DNA of 64,000 nucleotides from Marinifilum sp. D714 (GTDB lineage Bacteria; Bacteroidota; Bacteroidia; Bacteroidales; Marinifilaceae), in NCBI RefSeq assembly GCF_030851345.1, contig NZ_JALPNU010000004.1, positions 1 through 64,000 on the forward strand, in the 5' to 3' direction. This document shows, piece by piece, positions 46,291 to 55,608 of the stretch; the stretch's first letter is position 1; each line of letters begins with the position of its first letter. The position numbers and the translations under genes were made by a program. A model generated the notes under the pieces. The model ran no database searches. It had not been told where the DNA came from and worked only from the letters and a program-made list of their open reading frames with translations.

Positions 46291-47310
46291 ATGGCAAATA
46301 AACCTGTAACCATTAAGGATATTGCAGAAAAATTAAACATTTCTGTTTCAACTGTATCGCGAGCTTTAAAAAACAATCCTGAAATCAGTTTACAAACTAG
46401 AGAGGCTGTTCAGAAATTGGCTAAAGAGTTGAAGTACCAACCAAATCCATTGGCTGTTGCTTTAAAAACTCAGAAGTCGAATACCATTGGGGTTGTTGTG
46501 CCACAGATTGTAAGTTCTTTTTATGCATCGGTTGTAAAGGGGATTGAGCAGGTTGCTGACGAATTTGGATACCAGGTTTTCGTGAGTTCTTCGAATGAGA
46601 AAATGGAAAAAGAAGAGAAGAACGTAAACGGATTTCTTAATATGAGAATGGATGGAATTATCCTTTCTTTATCGCGTGCAACGAATACATACGATCATAT
46701 TCATAAAATTCAGGATATGGGTGTGCCGATGGTACTTTTCGATAGAACATCAAAAGAACTTGAGGTATCAAAAGTTGTGGCGGATGATGCTGCTGCAGCT
46801 CATTCGGCAGTAACTCACTTAATTGAAGGAGGAGCTAAGAGAATAGCATTTTTAACCGGTCCTGAGTACATGCTTTTTGGTAGAAACCGAATGAGAGGTT
46901 ACAAAAAGGCATTGGAAGATAAGGATATGGCAATTGATGAGACTTTAATTTCAAGATGTGATTTTACAGTTGAAGATGCCAAGAATGCTTCATTGGAACT
47001 TTTAAAGCGTTCAAACCGACCAGATGCTTTCTTTGCAATTAACGATGAATTGGCAATTGGAGCAATGACTGCGGCAAAAGAATTGGGTCTTAAGATTCCG
47101 GAAGAAGTTGCTGTAGTAGGATTTTCAAATAGCCGTCGTTCACGTTATATGGAGCCGTCTATGTCAACTATGGATCAAAACCCTAAACAAGTTGGACGAG
47201 AAGCTGCAAAACTTTTATTTGATCAAATGGAAGATAAGCCAGGAGCTAAGGATGTGAAAGAAGTTGTGGTTCATGCAGACTTGTTGGTAAGAACATCTAG
47301 TGAAAGATAA
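46291..47310 (+). CDS. LacI family transcriptional regulator
   Basis: 339 residues. N-terminal HTH TIKDIAEKLNISVSTVSRAL with the hinge helix (NPLAVALKTQ) and a periplasmic-binding-protein-like effector domain from SNTIGVVVPQIVSSFYASVV to the C-terminus, including FLTGPEYMLFGRNRMRGY and FFAINDELAIGAM. Probable sugar-responsive repressor. No sugar genes lie next to it; the amino-sugar locus 3.4 kb downstream already has its own ROK regulator. A palindrome upstream suggests autoregulation. Confidence 0.92.
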   Translation: MANKPVTIKDIAEKLNISVSTVSRALKNNPEISLQTREAVQKLAKELKYQPNPLAVALKTQKSNTIGVVVPQIVSSFYASVVKGIEQVADEFGYQVFVSSSNEKMEKEEKNVNGFLNMRMDGIILSLSRATNTYDHIHKIQDMGVPMVLFDRTSKELEVSKVVADDAAAAHSAVTHLIEGGAKRIAFLTGPEYMLFGRNRMRGYKKALEDKDMAIDETLISRCDFTVEDAKNASLELLKRSNRPDAFFAINDELAIGAMTAAKELGLKIPEEVAVVGFSNSRRSRYMEPSMSTMDQNPKQVGREAAKLLFDQMEDKPGAKDVKEVVVHADLLVRTSSER

Positions 47311-47331
47311 AAAACACAATAAATGATATAA

Positions 47332-47360
47332 AAAAAATCCTGCCAATTGGCAGGATTTTT
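47332..47360. terminator. Bidirectional terminator
   Basis: Stem aaaatcctgcc-aatt-ggcaggatttt flanked by A and T runs, between the convergent LacI and rlmN genes. Confidence 0.9.
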
Positions 47361-47380
47361 TGTTTATATATTCTGAGGTC

Positions 47381-48424
47381 TTAAAAATCTTTCTCTTGTT
47401 GTTTTACCAACTCTTTGGTTGATAACAATCCGCAAGCTGCGAAAATGTCTAATCCTCTTGATCTACGAATTGTAGTCGTAATTCCCTTTTTATTTAATTG
47501 ATCTTTGAAGAATTCAATGGTTTGGTCATCAGATCCATCTAAAGGAGTGTTTGGAATAGGATGGAAACGAATCAAGTTGATTCTACATTTGATGCCATCC
47601 AAAATTCTACAAAGTTCCTTTACATGTCTCGAAGTATCATTAATTCCCTTGAACATGATGTACTCAAAAGAAACTCTTCTTTGTCTGCCAAAATCGAAAT
47701 CCTTAATGATTTTTAGTACATCCTTAATTGGGTAAACATTTTGTACTGGCATTAATTTCTTTCTCTCATCGTCGAACGGAGTGTGTAAACTAACTGCAAG
47801 GTGACATTCGCTATTATCTAAAAACTCAACCATTCCCGGAATGATTCCAATAGTGGATACGGTAATTCTTCTTGGGCTCATGGCCATTCCGTAATCCGAT
47901 GTCAAAATTTCAAGAGACTTTAGAACTTCTGGAACATTATCTAGAGGTTCGCCCATACCCATGTATACAATATTGGTAAGCTTGTCTCGTTCCGGAAGAC
48001 TTCGAATTTGATTTACGATTTCACCACTCGACAATTGTCCTTGAAATCCTTGTTTTCCTGTCATACAAAACAAACATCCCATTTTACACCCAACCTGTGA
48101 TGATACACACAAGGTATTTCTATCGTTGTCTGGAATATAGGCAGTTTCAATAAATTTATTCTTGTGGTTGGTTGGGTAAAGGTATTTTTTTGTGCCATCA
48201 ACCGACTCTTGTACTTTGGTTGATGCAGTTGTACCAAAGTCATACTTTTCCTTTAAGGCAGTTCTTGCCTTTAAAGACAAGTTGGTCATCTGATCGATTT
48301 CCGTTACATCTTTTTTGTACAACCAATCGGCAATTTGTTTGGCAGTAAACTTTGGCAGTCCCAAATCTTTAACTACTTGAGTTAATTCATTCAAACTTTT
48401 TCCTAATAGAATCTCTTTCCCCAT
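47381..48424 (-). CDS. rlmN: Dual-specificity RNA methyltransferase RlmN
   Basis: 347 residues of the radical-SAM RlmN/Cfr family. The cluster motif CKMGCLFC (C-x3-C-x2-C) is in SQVGCKMGCLFCMTGKQGFQ; IVYMGMGEPLDN, RRITVSTIGIIPGM and the C-terminal catalytic cysteine in DIFAACGLLS are all present. It methylates C2 of A2503 in 23S rRNA (and A37 in some tRNAs). Length matches RlmN. It starts 18 bp downstream of the ferredoxin reductase-like gene. Confidence 0.95.
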   Translation of the reverse strand: MGKEILLGKSLNELTQVVKDLGLPKFTAKQIADWLYKKDVTEIDQMTNLSLKARTALKEKYDFGTTASTKVQESVDGTKKYLYPTNHKNKFIETAYIPDNDRNTLCVSSQVGCKMGCLFCMTGKQGFQGQLSSGEIVNQIRSLPERDKLTNIVYMGMGEPLDNVPEVLKSLEILTSDYGMAMSPRRITVSTIGIIPGMVEFLDNSECHLAVSLHTPFDDERKKLMPVQNVYPIKDVLKIIKDFDFGRQRRVSFEYIMFKGINDTSRHVKELCRILDGIKCRINLIRFHPIPNTPLDGSDDQTIEFFKDQLNKKGITTTIRRSRGLDIFAACGLLSTKELVKQQEKDF

Positions 48425-48442
48425 TCTTCAGTATTAATCAAA

Positions 48443-49114
48443 TTAAAAGTAGATCTCAGCCACAATTTTATTGTATTCAACCCCTCTGTTGATAAGCAAA
48501 TCGCGTACTTCAACTACCATTTCAGGGCTACCACATAAAAAGAATCTGCAATTTTTTGGGAGCTCTGGAATATCCTGCAAATATCGGGTTAATCTTCCAC
48601 TATACAAACCATCCCCAGATTCTTGTGAGCAACAGCGAATATAATTTTCACCCAATTCTGGTAAGAACTCATTTTCGAAATAGAATGAATGAGTAAATCT
48701 ACCACCATGAATAAGTGTTTTATTTTCTTTTAATCCTGATCGGAACATGGATGAAAAAGGAGCAATTCCTGTGCCCGATGCAATCCACCAGGCGGGAGAA
48801 GAGTCATCGATAAAATCACCGTCGGGATCAGTAACAAATAGTTCTGTTCCAGGTTTAATTTCACTAAGTCTTGGCGTAAGCCATCCATCATCTTTTAGGT
48901 TATACAGGATGTTTACTTCATCATCCTGAATGCCACTTGCAATGGTGTATAATCTTGGAGTTACACTTAAATCGGTTGTCAAACCAACATATTGTCCTGC
49001 TTTAAAATCTTTAATTTTCCTGAATTTCAACACATAAACGCCTGGCGATATTTCATTGTTTTCAAGAATACTAGTAGTGTGAAGTTTGTTCTTCTGATCT
49101 GTATTTGAATTCAT
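48443..49114 (-). CDS. Ferredoxin-NADP reductase-like flavoprotein
   Basis: 223 residues. FAD-binding motif RLYTIASG (about residue 55), the NAD(P) region WIASGTGIAPFSSMFRSGL (about 108), and FFLCGSPEMVVEVRDLLINR near the end. It transfers electrons between NADPH and a ferredoxin or flavodoxin. First gene of a two-gene unit with rlmN, which itself needs reduced iron-sulfur/flavodoxin electrons, so this enzyme may supply them (inference). Confidence 0.87.
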   Translation of the reverse strand: MNSNTDQKNKLHTTSILENNEISPGVYVLKFRKIKDFKAGQYVGLTTDLSVTPRLYTIASGIQDDEVNILYNLKDDGWLTPRLSEIKPGTELFVTDPDGDFIDDSSPAWWIASGTGIAPFSSMFRSGLKENKTLIHGGRFTHSFYFENEFLPELGENYIRCCSQESGDGLYSGRLTRYLQDIPELPKNCRFFLCGSPEMVVEVRDLLINRGVEYNKIVAEIYF

Positions 49115-49201
49115 ATATTACATTTTGAGAGGGCAAATATAGTAATTAATTTATAGAGATTCTAAATAGCGAAATTGATTTTACAAGTCATAGCTGTTGA
49201 C

Positions 49202-49228
49202 TGTAACTAAGCTTGCTTAATAAGCGTC
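49202..49228 (+). promoter_or_regulatory. Third ECF-type promoter (DUF4097 gene)
   Basis: TGTAAC (49202-49207), 17 nt, CGTC (49225-49228), identical core and spacing to the pair at 30785-30811 and 30921-30947. It ends 48 nt upstream of the DUF4097 start codon. The extended CCGA after TGTAAC is not kept here. Confidence 0.6.
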
Positions 49229-49276
49229 ATAATATAGTGTTTGAATTTACGCATTCATCCTAAAAAAATATAAGAA

Positions 49277-50257
49277 ATGAAAACAAAAATGAGATTTATA
49301 CAATTGGTGGTATTTGGTTTTTGCCTGCTTTCTTCTGTGAATTTATTTTCACAAACCATATATGCAGAAGAACACAAGGTGTTTGATGGTATTGATAAGC
49401 TTGAGGTAAAAGGTTCTTTTTGCGATGTTGAAATTATAGGTAGTGATAGGCTTGATGTGAAATTTGATGGTGAAATTAAAGGATCATCATTAAGAAATAA
49501 GAAGTTTGAGATAAAATATGACGTGTCTGGAGATAAACTGATGGTTTGGATTGATTCACCATTTTCTTTTAGTGGAAGAATTGAATCTAAATTGCAATTT
49601 AAGGTTCCATCTGATACTGAAGTTCTGGTAAAAAATTCATCGGGCGATGTTTATTGTGAAGGCCTGGTTGCTAAATACACTTCCATGCATGCTAGTTCTG
49701 GAGATATTGGCATGCAAAATATGAAAGGCGATTTAGAATTGGAGACTTCTTCTGGTGAAATTTCCGTAAAAAATCACATTGGTAATTTGGACATGGAGTC
49801 TACTTCGGGTGATCAGGAAATTAAAGAGGTAGTTGGGAATATCTCAACGCAGGCATCCTCAGGAGACCTGGAATTTAAATACATTGAAGGAGATATTTCT
49901 TCAAGAACTACTTCAGGAGATATAGAAATTGATAATCTTGTTGGAAGATTAAAGAATGTATCGAGCTCAGGTAGTATGGAGATTGATAACTCAAAAGTGT
50001 ACCTGCATTTAACTGCTAGCTCTGGCGATATTGAAGGGAATAATTTATTATTGGTTGGAGAAGCATTCTTTTATACTACTTCAGGTAATATTGATTTGAA
50101 GTTAAGAAATGATCCTGACCAATTGAGTTTTGATTTGGTGGCATCGTCGGGAAATTTAAGAGCTGGCAATAGAAAAGCAGACAAGAAACTTTATTTGCGA
50201 AATGGGGAGATTTGGATACATGGAAAGAGTAGCTCAGGAGATCAATCGTATTATTAA
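49277..50257 (+). CDS. DUF4097 family beta-helix protein, exported
   Basis: 326 residues with a signal peptide (SSVNLFSQ, about residues 1-25). The body is a repeated strand pattern with the motif SSGDI/SSGEI/TSGDI every 19-22 residues (for example HASSGDIGMQ, ETSSGEISVK, TTSGDIEIDN, TASSGDIEGN), typical of DUF4097 right-handed beta-helix proteins, often called putative adhesins. In Bacteroidota they are commonly part of envelope-stress or anti-sigma-linked regulons. The upstream TGTAAC-N17-CGTC site links it to the ECF sigma factor at 31188. Confidence 0.88.
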   Translation: MKTKMRFIQLVVFGFCLLSSVNLFSQTIYAEEHKVFDGIDKLEVKGSFCDVEIIGSDRLDVKFDGEIKGSSLRNKKFEIKYDVSGDKLMVWIDSPFSFSGRIESKLQFKVPSDTEVLVKNSSGDVYCEGLVAKYTSMHASSGDIGMQNMKGDLELETSSGEISVKNHIGNLDMESTSGDQEIKEVVGNISTQASSGDLEFKYIEGDISSRTTSGDIEIDNLVGRLKNVSSSGSMEIDNSKVYLHLTASSGDIEGNNLLLVGEAFFYTTSGNIDLKLRNDPDQLSFDLVASSGNLRAGNRKADKKLYLRNGEIWIHGKSSSGDQSYY

Positions 50258-50263
50258 AGTATT

Positions 50264-50291
50264 CAAAGAGGACAATTGGTCCTCTTTTTTT
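50264..50291 (+). terminator. Terminator of the DUF4097 gene
   Basis: Stem aaagaggac-aatt-ggtcctcttt followed by eight Ts. Confidence 0.85.
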
Positions 50292-50541
50292 TGTTCGTTT
50301 GCGAACATTAGATGTGATGCTATCGGACACTTTTGAAATGAAGAATTTAATTAATTTTCCCTTAAGTGTCACATATACAGAGTGAAGGGGTTTTTGGCCC
50401 GCAGCTTGTAATTACTTATGCGAAATCATTATTAATGGTTTCCCAAAAATTGGGAGTGGTGTCCCGGGATTTTGGTTTTAATAGCATAATTAATTGGTTT
50501 TCTTTGATTAAGGGTCCTTTTTAAGGCCCTTTTTCTTTTTT
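50292..50541 (+). ncRNA. Candidate small RNA or regulatory leader ending in a terminator
   Basis: About 250 bp with no reading frame but several structures: tcccaa-aaa-ttggga (about 50442-50456), and a terminator-like hairpin agggtcctt/aaggccct (50511-50519, 50523-50530) followed by a long T-rich tail to 50541. The preceding gene already has its own terminator, so this second one implies a separate transcript or a leader of the ROK regulator gene. No promoter identified; low confidence. Confidence 0.3.
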
Positions 50542-50689
50542 ATATCCCTAATCATTCAATTTCTTAAATTTTTCTGCTTTAAATTCAATATACAATACTT
50601 TTAAAAAAAATTATAAAAGAATTGTTTGTTTGAAAAAATAAATTGTAATTTTACCCGCAGATTACAAACTAATAATAGAAGAAAAACGT

Positions 50690-51916
50690 TTGAGACCACA
50701 ATTTCTATATGAAAAGAACCTACACGGGGTAGCTAATTCTGTAAAAAGAAAGCAAGAACAGTATCGTAAAATTGTTCGACACCTTTATTATAATGGTGCT
50801 GCATCAATTGCCGAAATTGTTAAAGCTGTGAAAATAAGTCAACCATTGGTAGCATCATTGGTAGATGATTTAATTAGCTATGGAATGTTGTTGGATAAAG
50901 GTGTAGGAGAATCAATAGGGGGGCGTCGTCCAAATTTATTTTGTCTAAACTCCGAATATCAATATGTAATTGGTGTAGATATCAATTTGCATACTCTGAA
51001 CTTGGCTGTGTTTGATTTATCGAACAAACAAATTTTTAGAGAGGAGACAAAGTATTTTGATCTTGAGAATAGTGAAGAGTATTTAAATTCTTTGATAGAA
51101 AAGATAGAGACAATGATTTCCCAACTGGGAATGCCAAGGGAAAAATATCTTGCTGTGGGAATTTCACTTCCAGGTTTGGTTGATGCCAAGCAAGGGTTAA
51201 GCCATACTCATTTGTCGGTTGCTGAAGAAGGTTTGGCACATTTTTTAAGCGATAGGTTAAGTATGAATGTATTGCTAGACAATGATGCAAGAACTATGGC
51301 TTTGGGAGAGAAAGCATTCGGTAAAGCAATTGACAAAGAAAATGTACTATGCTTAAACTTAAGTAATGGTATTGGTCTTGGAATGATTTTGAATGGGAAT
51401 CTTCATTCTGGTAAAAATGGTTTTGCAGGGGAATTTGGCCACATTTTGATTGATCCGGAGGGAAAGCTTTGTGATTGTGGTAAAATTGGATGTCTGGAGA
51501 CTTTAACATCAGGGAAAATACTGGTAAAAAATATCAGAGAAGCAGTTGATAAGGGACAGCCAACTCTTTTGGCTAAGTACAAAAAAGAAAATAAAAAAAT
51601 TGATCTAAGAGCAGTGGTGGAAGCCATATTGCAAGGTGATCAGTTTGCAATAGATCAGTTGAACCAAATGTGTGAGTATTTGGGGAAAGGACTGGTTACA
51701 TTGATTCACTTGTTGAATCCAGAAATGGTAATAATTGGAGGTAAAATTGCACATGCTGGCAAGTTTGTAATTGATCCGGTTACCATGTCGATGAATAAAT
51801 ATGCCATGAGTAGAATTAGTTCTGAAACAGAATTGGTTTGTTCCGATTTGCTGGATGATTCAGCATTAATGGGAACAATGGCAAATGTGATGAGAAGTGT
51901 TTTAAGTTTAGATTAA
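50690..51916 (+). CDS. ROK family transcriptional regulator (NagC/Mlc-like)
   Basis: 408 residues, start at TTG 50690; no ATG or GTG is available before the HTH, so an unusual start is likely. N-terminal winged helix-turn-helix (NGAASIAEIVKAVKISQPLV), then a ROK kinase-like domain: sugar/phosphate region YVIGVDINLHTLNLAV, GISLPGLVDAKQG, NDARTMALGE, and the zinc motif CDCGKIGCLETL. NagC/Mlc homologues sense GlcNAc-6-P or the PTS and repress amino-sugar genes. Here it heads the amino-sugar locus and is separated from the next gene by a long hairpin. Confidence 0.9.
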   Translation: MRPQFLYEKNLHGVANSVKRKQEQYRKIVRHLYYNGAASIAEIVKAVKISQPLVASLVDDLISYGMLLDKGVGESIGGRRPNLFCLNSEYQYVIGVDINLHTLNLAVFDLSNKQIFREETKYFDLENSEEYLNSLIEKIETMISQLGMPREKYLAVGISLPGLVDAKQGLSHTHLSVAEEGLAHFLSDRLSMNVLLDNDARTMALGEKAFGKAIDKENVLCLNLSNGIGLGMILNGNLHSGKNGFAGEFGHILIDPEGKLCDCGKIGCLETLTSGKILVKNIREAVDKGQPTLLAKYKKENKKIDLRAVVEAILQGDQFAIDQLNQMCEYLGKGLVTLIHLLNPEMVIIGGKIAHAGKFVIDPVTMSMNKYAMSRISSETELVCSDLLDDSALMGTMANVMRSVLSLD

Positions 51917-51926
51917 TAGAGAAATT

Positions 51927-51995
51927 ATTGATTCCCGCATGGTTAAACTTTGGTTTAATATTCAATTGTAGTAGTAGTGTTCTGCGGGAATCAAT
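51927..51995. promoter_or_regulatory. Long hairpin between the ROK regulator and the amino-sugar operon
   Basis: attgattcccgca (51927-51939) pairs exactly with tgcgggaatcaat (51983-51995); inside, ttaaac pairs with gtttaa. The stem is followed by only a short T run, so it may be a terminator for the regulator or an attenuator/operator for the genes downstream. Confidence 0.55.
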
Positions 51996-52140
51996 TTCTT
52001 TATATCAACGCCTAAAAAAAATATATATAAAAAATACAGATGAAACGAACTTGTAAGTTTTAATGATAGCAGCAAAGACAGCTTGTTAATTAAAATTTCA
52101 TAAAAGTTTTATGTGGTAATTGATACAAAAGAAGAAACTC

Positions 52141-53040
52141 ATGAAACCAACATTATTAGTATTAGCAGCAGGAATGGGAAGTCGATATGGCGGATTGAAG
52201 CAGATGGATCCAATTGGACCATCAAATGAGACCATTATTGATTATTCCATTTACGATGCAATTAAGGCAGGATTTGGAAAAATTGTATTCGTAATTCGAG
52301 AGCGTTTTGAACAAGAATTTAAGGAATTATTTAATGCAAAATTAGCTGGTAAGATTGATGTGGATTACGTGAATCAGGAATTATTTAAGGTACCAGAAGG
52401 TACAACATATAATCCTGAAAGAGAAAAACCATGGGGAACCGGGCATGCTATTTTAATGGCAAAGGATTGTATTAATGAGCCTTTTGCTGTTATTAATGCA
52501 GACGATTATTATGGAGTAGAAGCTTTTCAAACCATTGCTGATTATTTGCGCAATTCAATTAGTGATCAGGAAAATTGCATGGTTGGTTACCAGTTGGCGA
52601 ACACAATTTCTGAAAATGGATCTGTGTCAAGAGGAGTTTGTGCTACCAATGAAAATGATCATTTGGAAACTGTAGTAGAAAGAACACATATCGAAAAACT
52701 ACCAGAAAATATCGCCTACCTGGAAGATGAGAAATGGTATCCACTTCCTGAGGATGCAACGGTATCGATGAACTTCTGGGGATTTACTCCTAAACTTTTT
52801 GATCATTTGGATAGTCAGTTTAAAACTTTCCTTCAAGAGAAAGGTGATCAGTTGAAGTCTGAATTCTTTATTCCTTCGGTTGTGGCTGAAATTATTGAAT
52901 CAGGAGAGACTCAGATAAAGGTGTTAAAGTCGGATGCTCAGTGGTTTGGAGTAACTTATAAAGAAGATAAGGAAAAGGCACAGAAAGCTATTAATTTGTT
53001 GATTGAGAAAGGTGTTTACCCTTCAAAACTTTGGGAATAG
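52141..53040 (+). CDS. Sugar-1-phosphate nucleotidyltransferase
   Basis: 299 residues from the ATG at 52141 (MKPTLLVLAAGMGSRYGGLK); an upstream TTG gives an unlikely leader. The signature GxGxRxGG...K for NTP binding is at the N-terminus, with INADDYYGVEAF (about residue 117, acceptor/metal acids) and FWGFTPKLFDHL. Enzymes of this type join a sugar-1-phosphate to UTP. Next to a NahK-like kinase it most likely makes UDP-GlcNAc or UDP-GalNAc from the sugar-1-phosphate, a salvage route. Specificity is inferred from context. Confidence 0.85.
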   Translation: MKPTLLVLAAGMGSRYGGLKQMDPIGPSNETIIDYSIYDAIKAGFGKIVFVIRERFEQEFKELFNAKLAGKIDVDYVNQELFKVPEGTTYNPEREKPWGTGHAILMAKDCINEPFAVINADDYYGVEAFQTIADYLRNSISDQENCMVGYQLANTISENGSVSRGVCATNENDHLETVVERTHIEKLPENIAYLEDEKWYPLPEDATVSMNFWGFTPKLFDHLDSQFKTFLQEKGDQLKSEFFIPSVVAEIIESGETQIKVLKSDAQWFGVTYKEDKEKAQKAINLLIEKGVYPSKLWE

Positions 53041-53143
53041 TATTGTAAGTACATGGTTTCTGGGATGTGAGATATGACTAGTTGGAAAGAAACCGTTAGC
53101 GTTAAATTATAAGAAATCATTAATTGAAAATAAATTTATTGTT

Positions 53144-54367
53144 ATGGTGAGTATACAAGCAACAGACTCAGGAACCAAGAAATTCATGATCCCATTGATC
53201 GTTGTAGGGGTGATGTTTTTTGCAATTGGTTTTGCTTTAGGAATTAATAGTTATATCGTTCCATTATTGAATAAAACATTAGGAATATCCTCTGCAGAAT
53301 CATATTTGGTTATTGCAGCAACTTTTTCTGCATTCTTAATTTTTGGCTACCCAGCATCTTTGGTAATTGGGAAGATCGGATATAAGAAAACAATGGCATT
53401 GTCGTTTTTGATGTTTGCTCTTGGGTTCTATTTGTTTATCCCATCGGCTCAAATAGAAAGTCTTCCTTTGTTTTTGTTGGCTTCATTTATTAGTGGAATG
53501 GGAAATACTTTCTTGCAGGCATCTGTAAATCCGTACATCACCATTTTAGGCCCAATTGAAAGTGCTGCAAAAAGAATGAGTTATATGGGAGTTGCCAATA
53601 AATTAGCTTGGCCTATTGCTCCTTTATTCCTGGCATTGGTAATTGGTAAAGAAGTAAATGATGTTGCACTTACCGATATCAATGTTCCTTTTTATATCAT
53701 TATTGCGATTTTCATTTTACTAGGTATGTTGGCCATGGTGGCTAAACTTCCTGAGGTGAAAGCTGCTGGAGAAGATGAGGATTCTGCAGAAGAATGTCCG
53801 TATGCTGCAAATAAAACATCGGTATGGCAATTTCCACACTTGCTTTTAGGAGTATTTGCATTGTTCTTGTATGTAGGAGTTGAAACAGTATCTCTTGGAA
53901 CCTTGGTAGATTATGCAGAGAGTTTAGGCTTGGCAAACCCTGAATATTATGCATGGATTGCTCCGGTAGGAATGGTGATAGGATATATCTGTGGTATCAT
54001 CTTTATCCCTAAATATATTAGTCAGGCTGCTGCACTTAAAATTTGTGCGATAGCGGCTTTATTTGGTTCTCTAATGGTTGTATTGGTTCCTGCGGAATGG
54101 TCTATTTTCTTCATTGTATTTATGGCTTTGGGATGTTCTTTGATGTGGCCTGCACTTTGGCCATTAGCTATGACCGACTTGGGTAAGTTTACCAAAGCAG
54201 GATCATCTTTAATGGTAATTGCAATTGTTGGTGGTGCTATTATTCCTACTCTTTATGGATTCGTGAAAGATTCTGTAGGAGGACAAAATGCATATTGGAT
54301 TTGTGTACCATGTTTCCTATACATTTTATACTATGGGATAAAAGGACATAAAGTAAGAACGAAATAA
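53144..54367 (+). CDS. Sugar MFS transporter (NagP/FucP family)
   Basis: 407 residues, twelve membrane helices. The FHS/FucP-family landmarks are present: MFFAIGFALGINSYIVPLLN (TM1), ISGMGNTFLQASVNPYITIL (TM4-5), and AGSSLMVIAIVGGAIIPTLY (TM10). FucP-type proteins import sugars with H+; the NagP subgroup of Bacteroidota and Shewanella takes GlcNAc. The surrounding amino-sugar genes make GlcNAc or chitobiose products the likely substrate. Confidence 0.88.
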   Translation: MVSIQATDSGTKKFMIPLIVVGVMFFAIGFALGINSYIVPLLNKTLGISSAESYLVIAATFSAFLIFGYPASLVIGKIGYKKTMALSFLMFALGFYLFIPSAQIESLPLFLLASFISGMGNTFLQASVNPYITILGPIESAAKRMSYMGVANKLAWPIAPLFLALVIGKEVNDVALTDINVPFYIIIAIFILLGMLAMVAKLPEVKAAGEDEDSAEECPYAANKTSVWQFPHLLLGVFALFLYVGVETVSLGTLVDYAESLGLANPEYYAWIAPVGMVIGYICGIIFIPKYISQAAALKICAIAALFGSLMVVLVPAEWSIFFIVFMALGCSLMWPALWPLAMTDLGKFTKAGSSLMVIAIVGGAIIPTLYGFVKDSVGGQNAYWICVPCFLYILYYGIKGHKVRTK

Positions 54368-54413
54368 AATGAAAATAGGTGTTGCATCAGGATACACCAT
54401 TTAAAGATAAATT

Positions 54414-55517
54414 ATGAAGGAGAAATTGTTTGATGTTGCTTCGAAATTCGTGTTGGAAGGAAAGATCGAGGATATTAAGCCATTAGGTGAAGGATTTATT
54501 AATGATACTTTTCTGATCACTACAGATGGAGAAGAATCACCAAATTATATATTACAAAGAAAGAATACCAACATTTTTAAGGATGTTCCCGGAATGATGG
54601 GGAACATTCAAAAAGTAACAGCTCATCTGAAAGCAAAAATTAAAGCTGCAGGAGGTGATACTAGTCGAGAAGCAATGACGATTAATGTTACTGAAGAAGG
54701 ACTTCCTTACTTTGCTGATGAAAACAATGATTATTGGACGATATGCATGTTCATTAAGGACAACATTACTTATGAAGCTGCTGACAGTCCTGAATTGGCA
54801 TTCGCAGGAGGAAAAGGAATTGGAAAATTCCAGGCAATGTTGGCCGATATGAAAGAGCCTTTGGTTGATATTCTTCCAGGATTTCACAATATCAGATTCC
54901 GTTTTAAGCAATGGGATGAAGTATTGGCGAATGATCCTGTTGGTAGAAAAAAAGATTTACAGAAAGAAATTGAATGGATTGAGTCTCGTCGTGAGGAGAT
55001 GTTGAAGTTTTGGGAGTTGGTTGAAAACGGAACCATTCCTACCCGTGTAACTCACAACGATACTAAAATCAACAACATTCTTTTCGATCAGGATGGAAAT
55101 GATTTATGTGTTATCGATTTGGATACTGTTTTGAATAGTACAGTATTGAATGATTATGGTGATGCAATGAGATCATATACAAACACAGGTTTGGAAGATG
55201 ACGAAAACCTTGATAACGTAAGCATGGATATGGAAATTTTCACAGCTTATACAAAAGGTTATTTGGGAGAAACAATTTCATTCTTAACTGAAAAAGAGTT
55301 GGAATATCTTGCTTTCTCTGCCAAGTATATCACTTACGAGCAGGTGCTAAGATTCCTTATGGATTATATAGATGGAGACAATTATTACAAAGTGAAATCA
55401 CCTGAGCACAATTTGGTTCGAACTCATGCACAGTATAAATTGCTTACAAGCATGGAAGATCAGTTCGAAGAGATGAATCAAGTGGTGAATCAGTATTGTA
55501 AAGAGTTGTCTGCATAA
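54414..55517 (+). CDS. N-acetylhexosamine 1-kinase-like phosphotransferase
   Basis: 367 residues of the aminoglycoside phosphotransferase fold; B. longum NahK is of similar size (359). The kinase motifs are HNDTKINNILF (catalytic Asp 216) and VIDLDTVL (metal-binding Asp 235 and 237), with the glycine-rich GEGFINDTF near residue 25. NahK phosphorylates GlcNAc or GalNAc at C1 with ATP. The adjacent nucleotidyltransferase would then give the UDP-sugar. The choice between GlcNAc and GalNAc cannot be made from sequence. Confidence 0.85.
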   Translation: MKEKLFDVASKFVLEGKIEDIKPLGEGFINDTFLITTDGEESPNYILQRKNTNIFKDVPGMMGNIQKVTAHLKAKIKAAGGDTSREAMTINVTEEGLPYFADENNDYWTICMFIKDNITYEAADSPELAFAGGKGIGKFQAMLADMKEPLVDILPGFHNIRFRFKQWDEVLANDPVGRKKDLQKEIEWIESRREEMLKFWELVENGTIPTRVTHNDTKINNILFDQDGNDLCVIDLDTVLNSTVLNDYGDAMRSYTNTGLEDDENLDNVSMDMEIFTAYTKGYLGETISFLTEKELEYLAFSAKYITYEQVLRFLMDYIDGDNYYKVKSPEHNLVRTHAQYKLLTSMEDQFEEMNQVVNQYCKELSA

Positions 55518-55608
55518 AATTGTGTGTAATAATAGCTAACTCATAGATAACAAGCCGTTTTCTCCTTGTGTGGTGGAGATTCAGCCGAAAAAGATTTATT
55601 AGAGAGAA

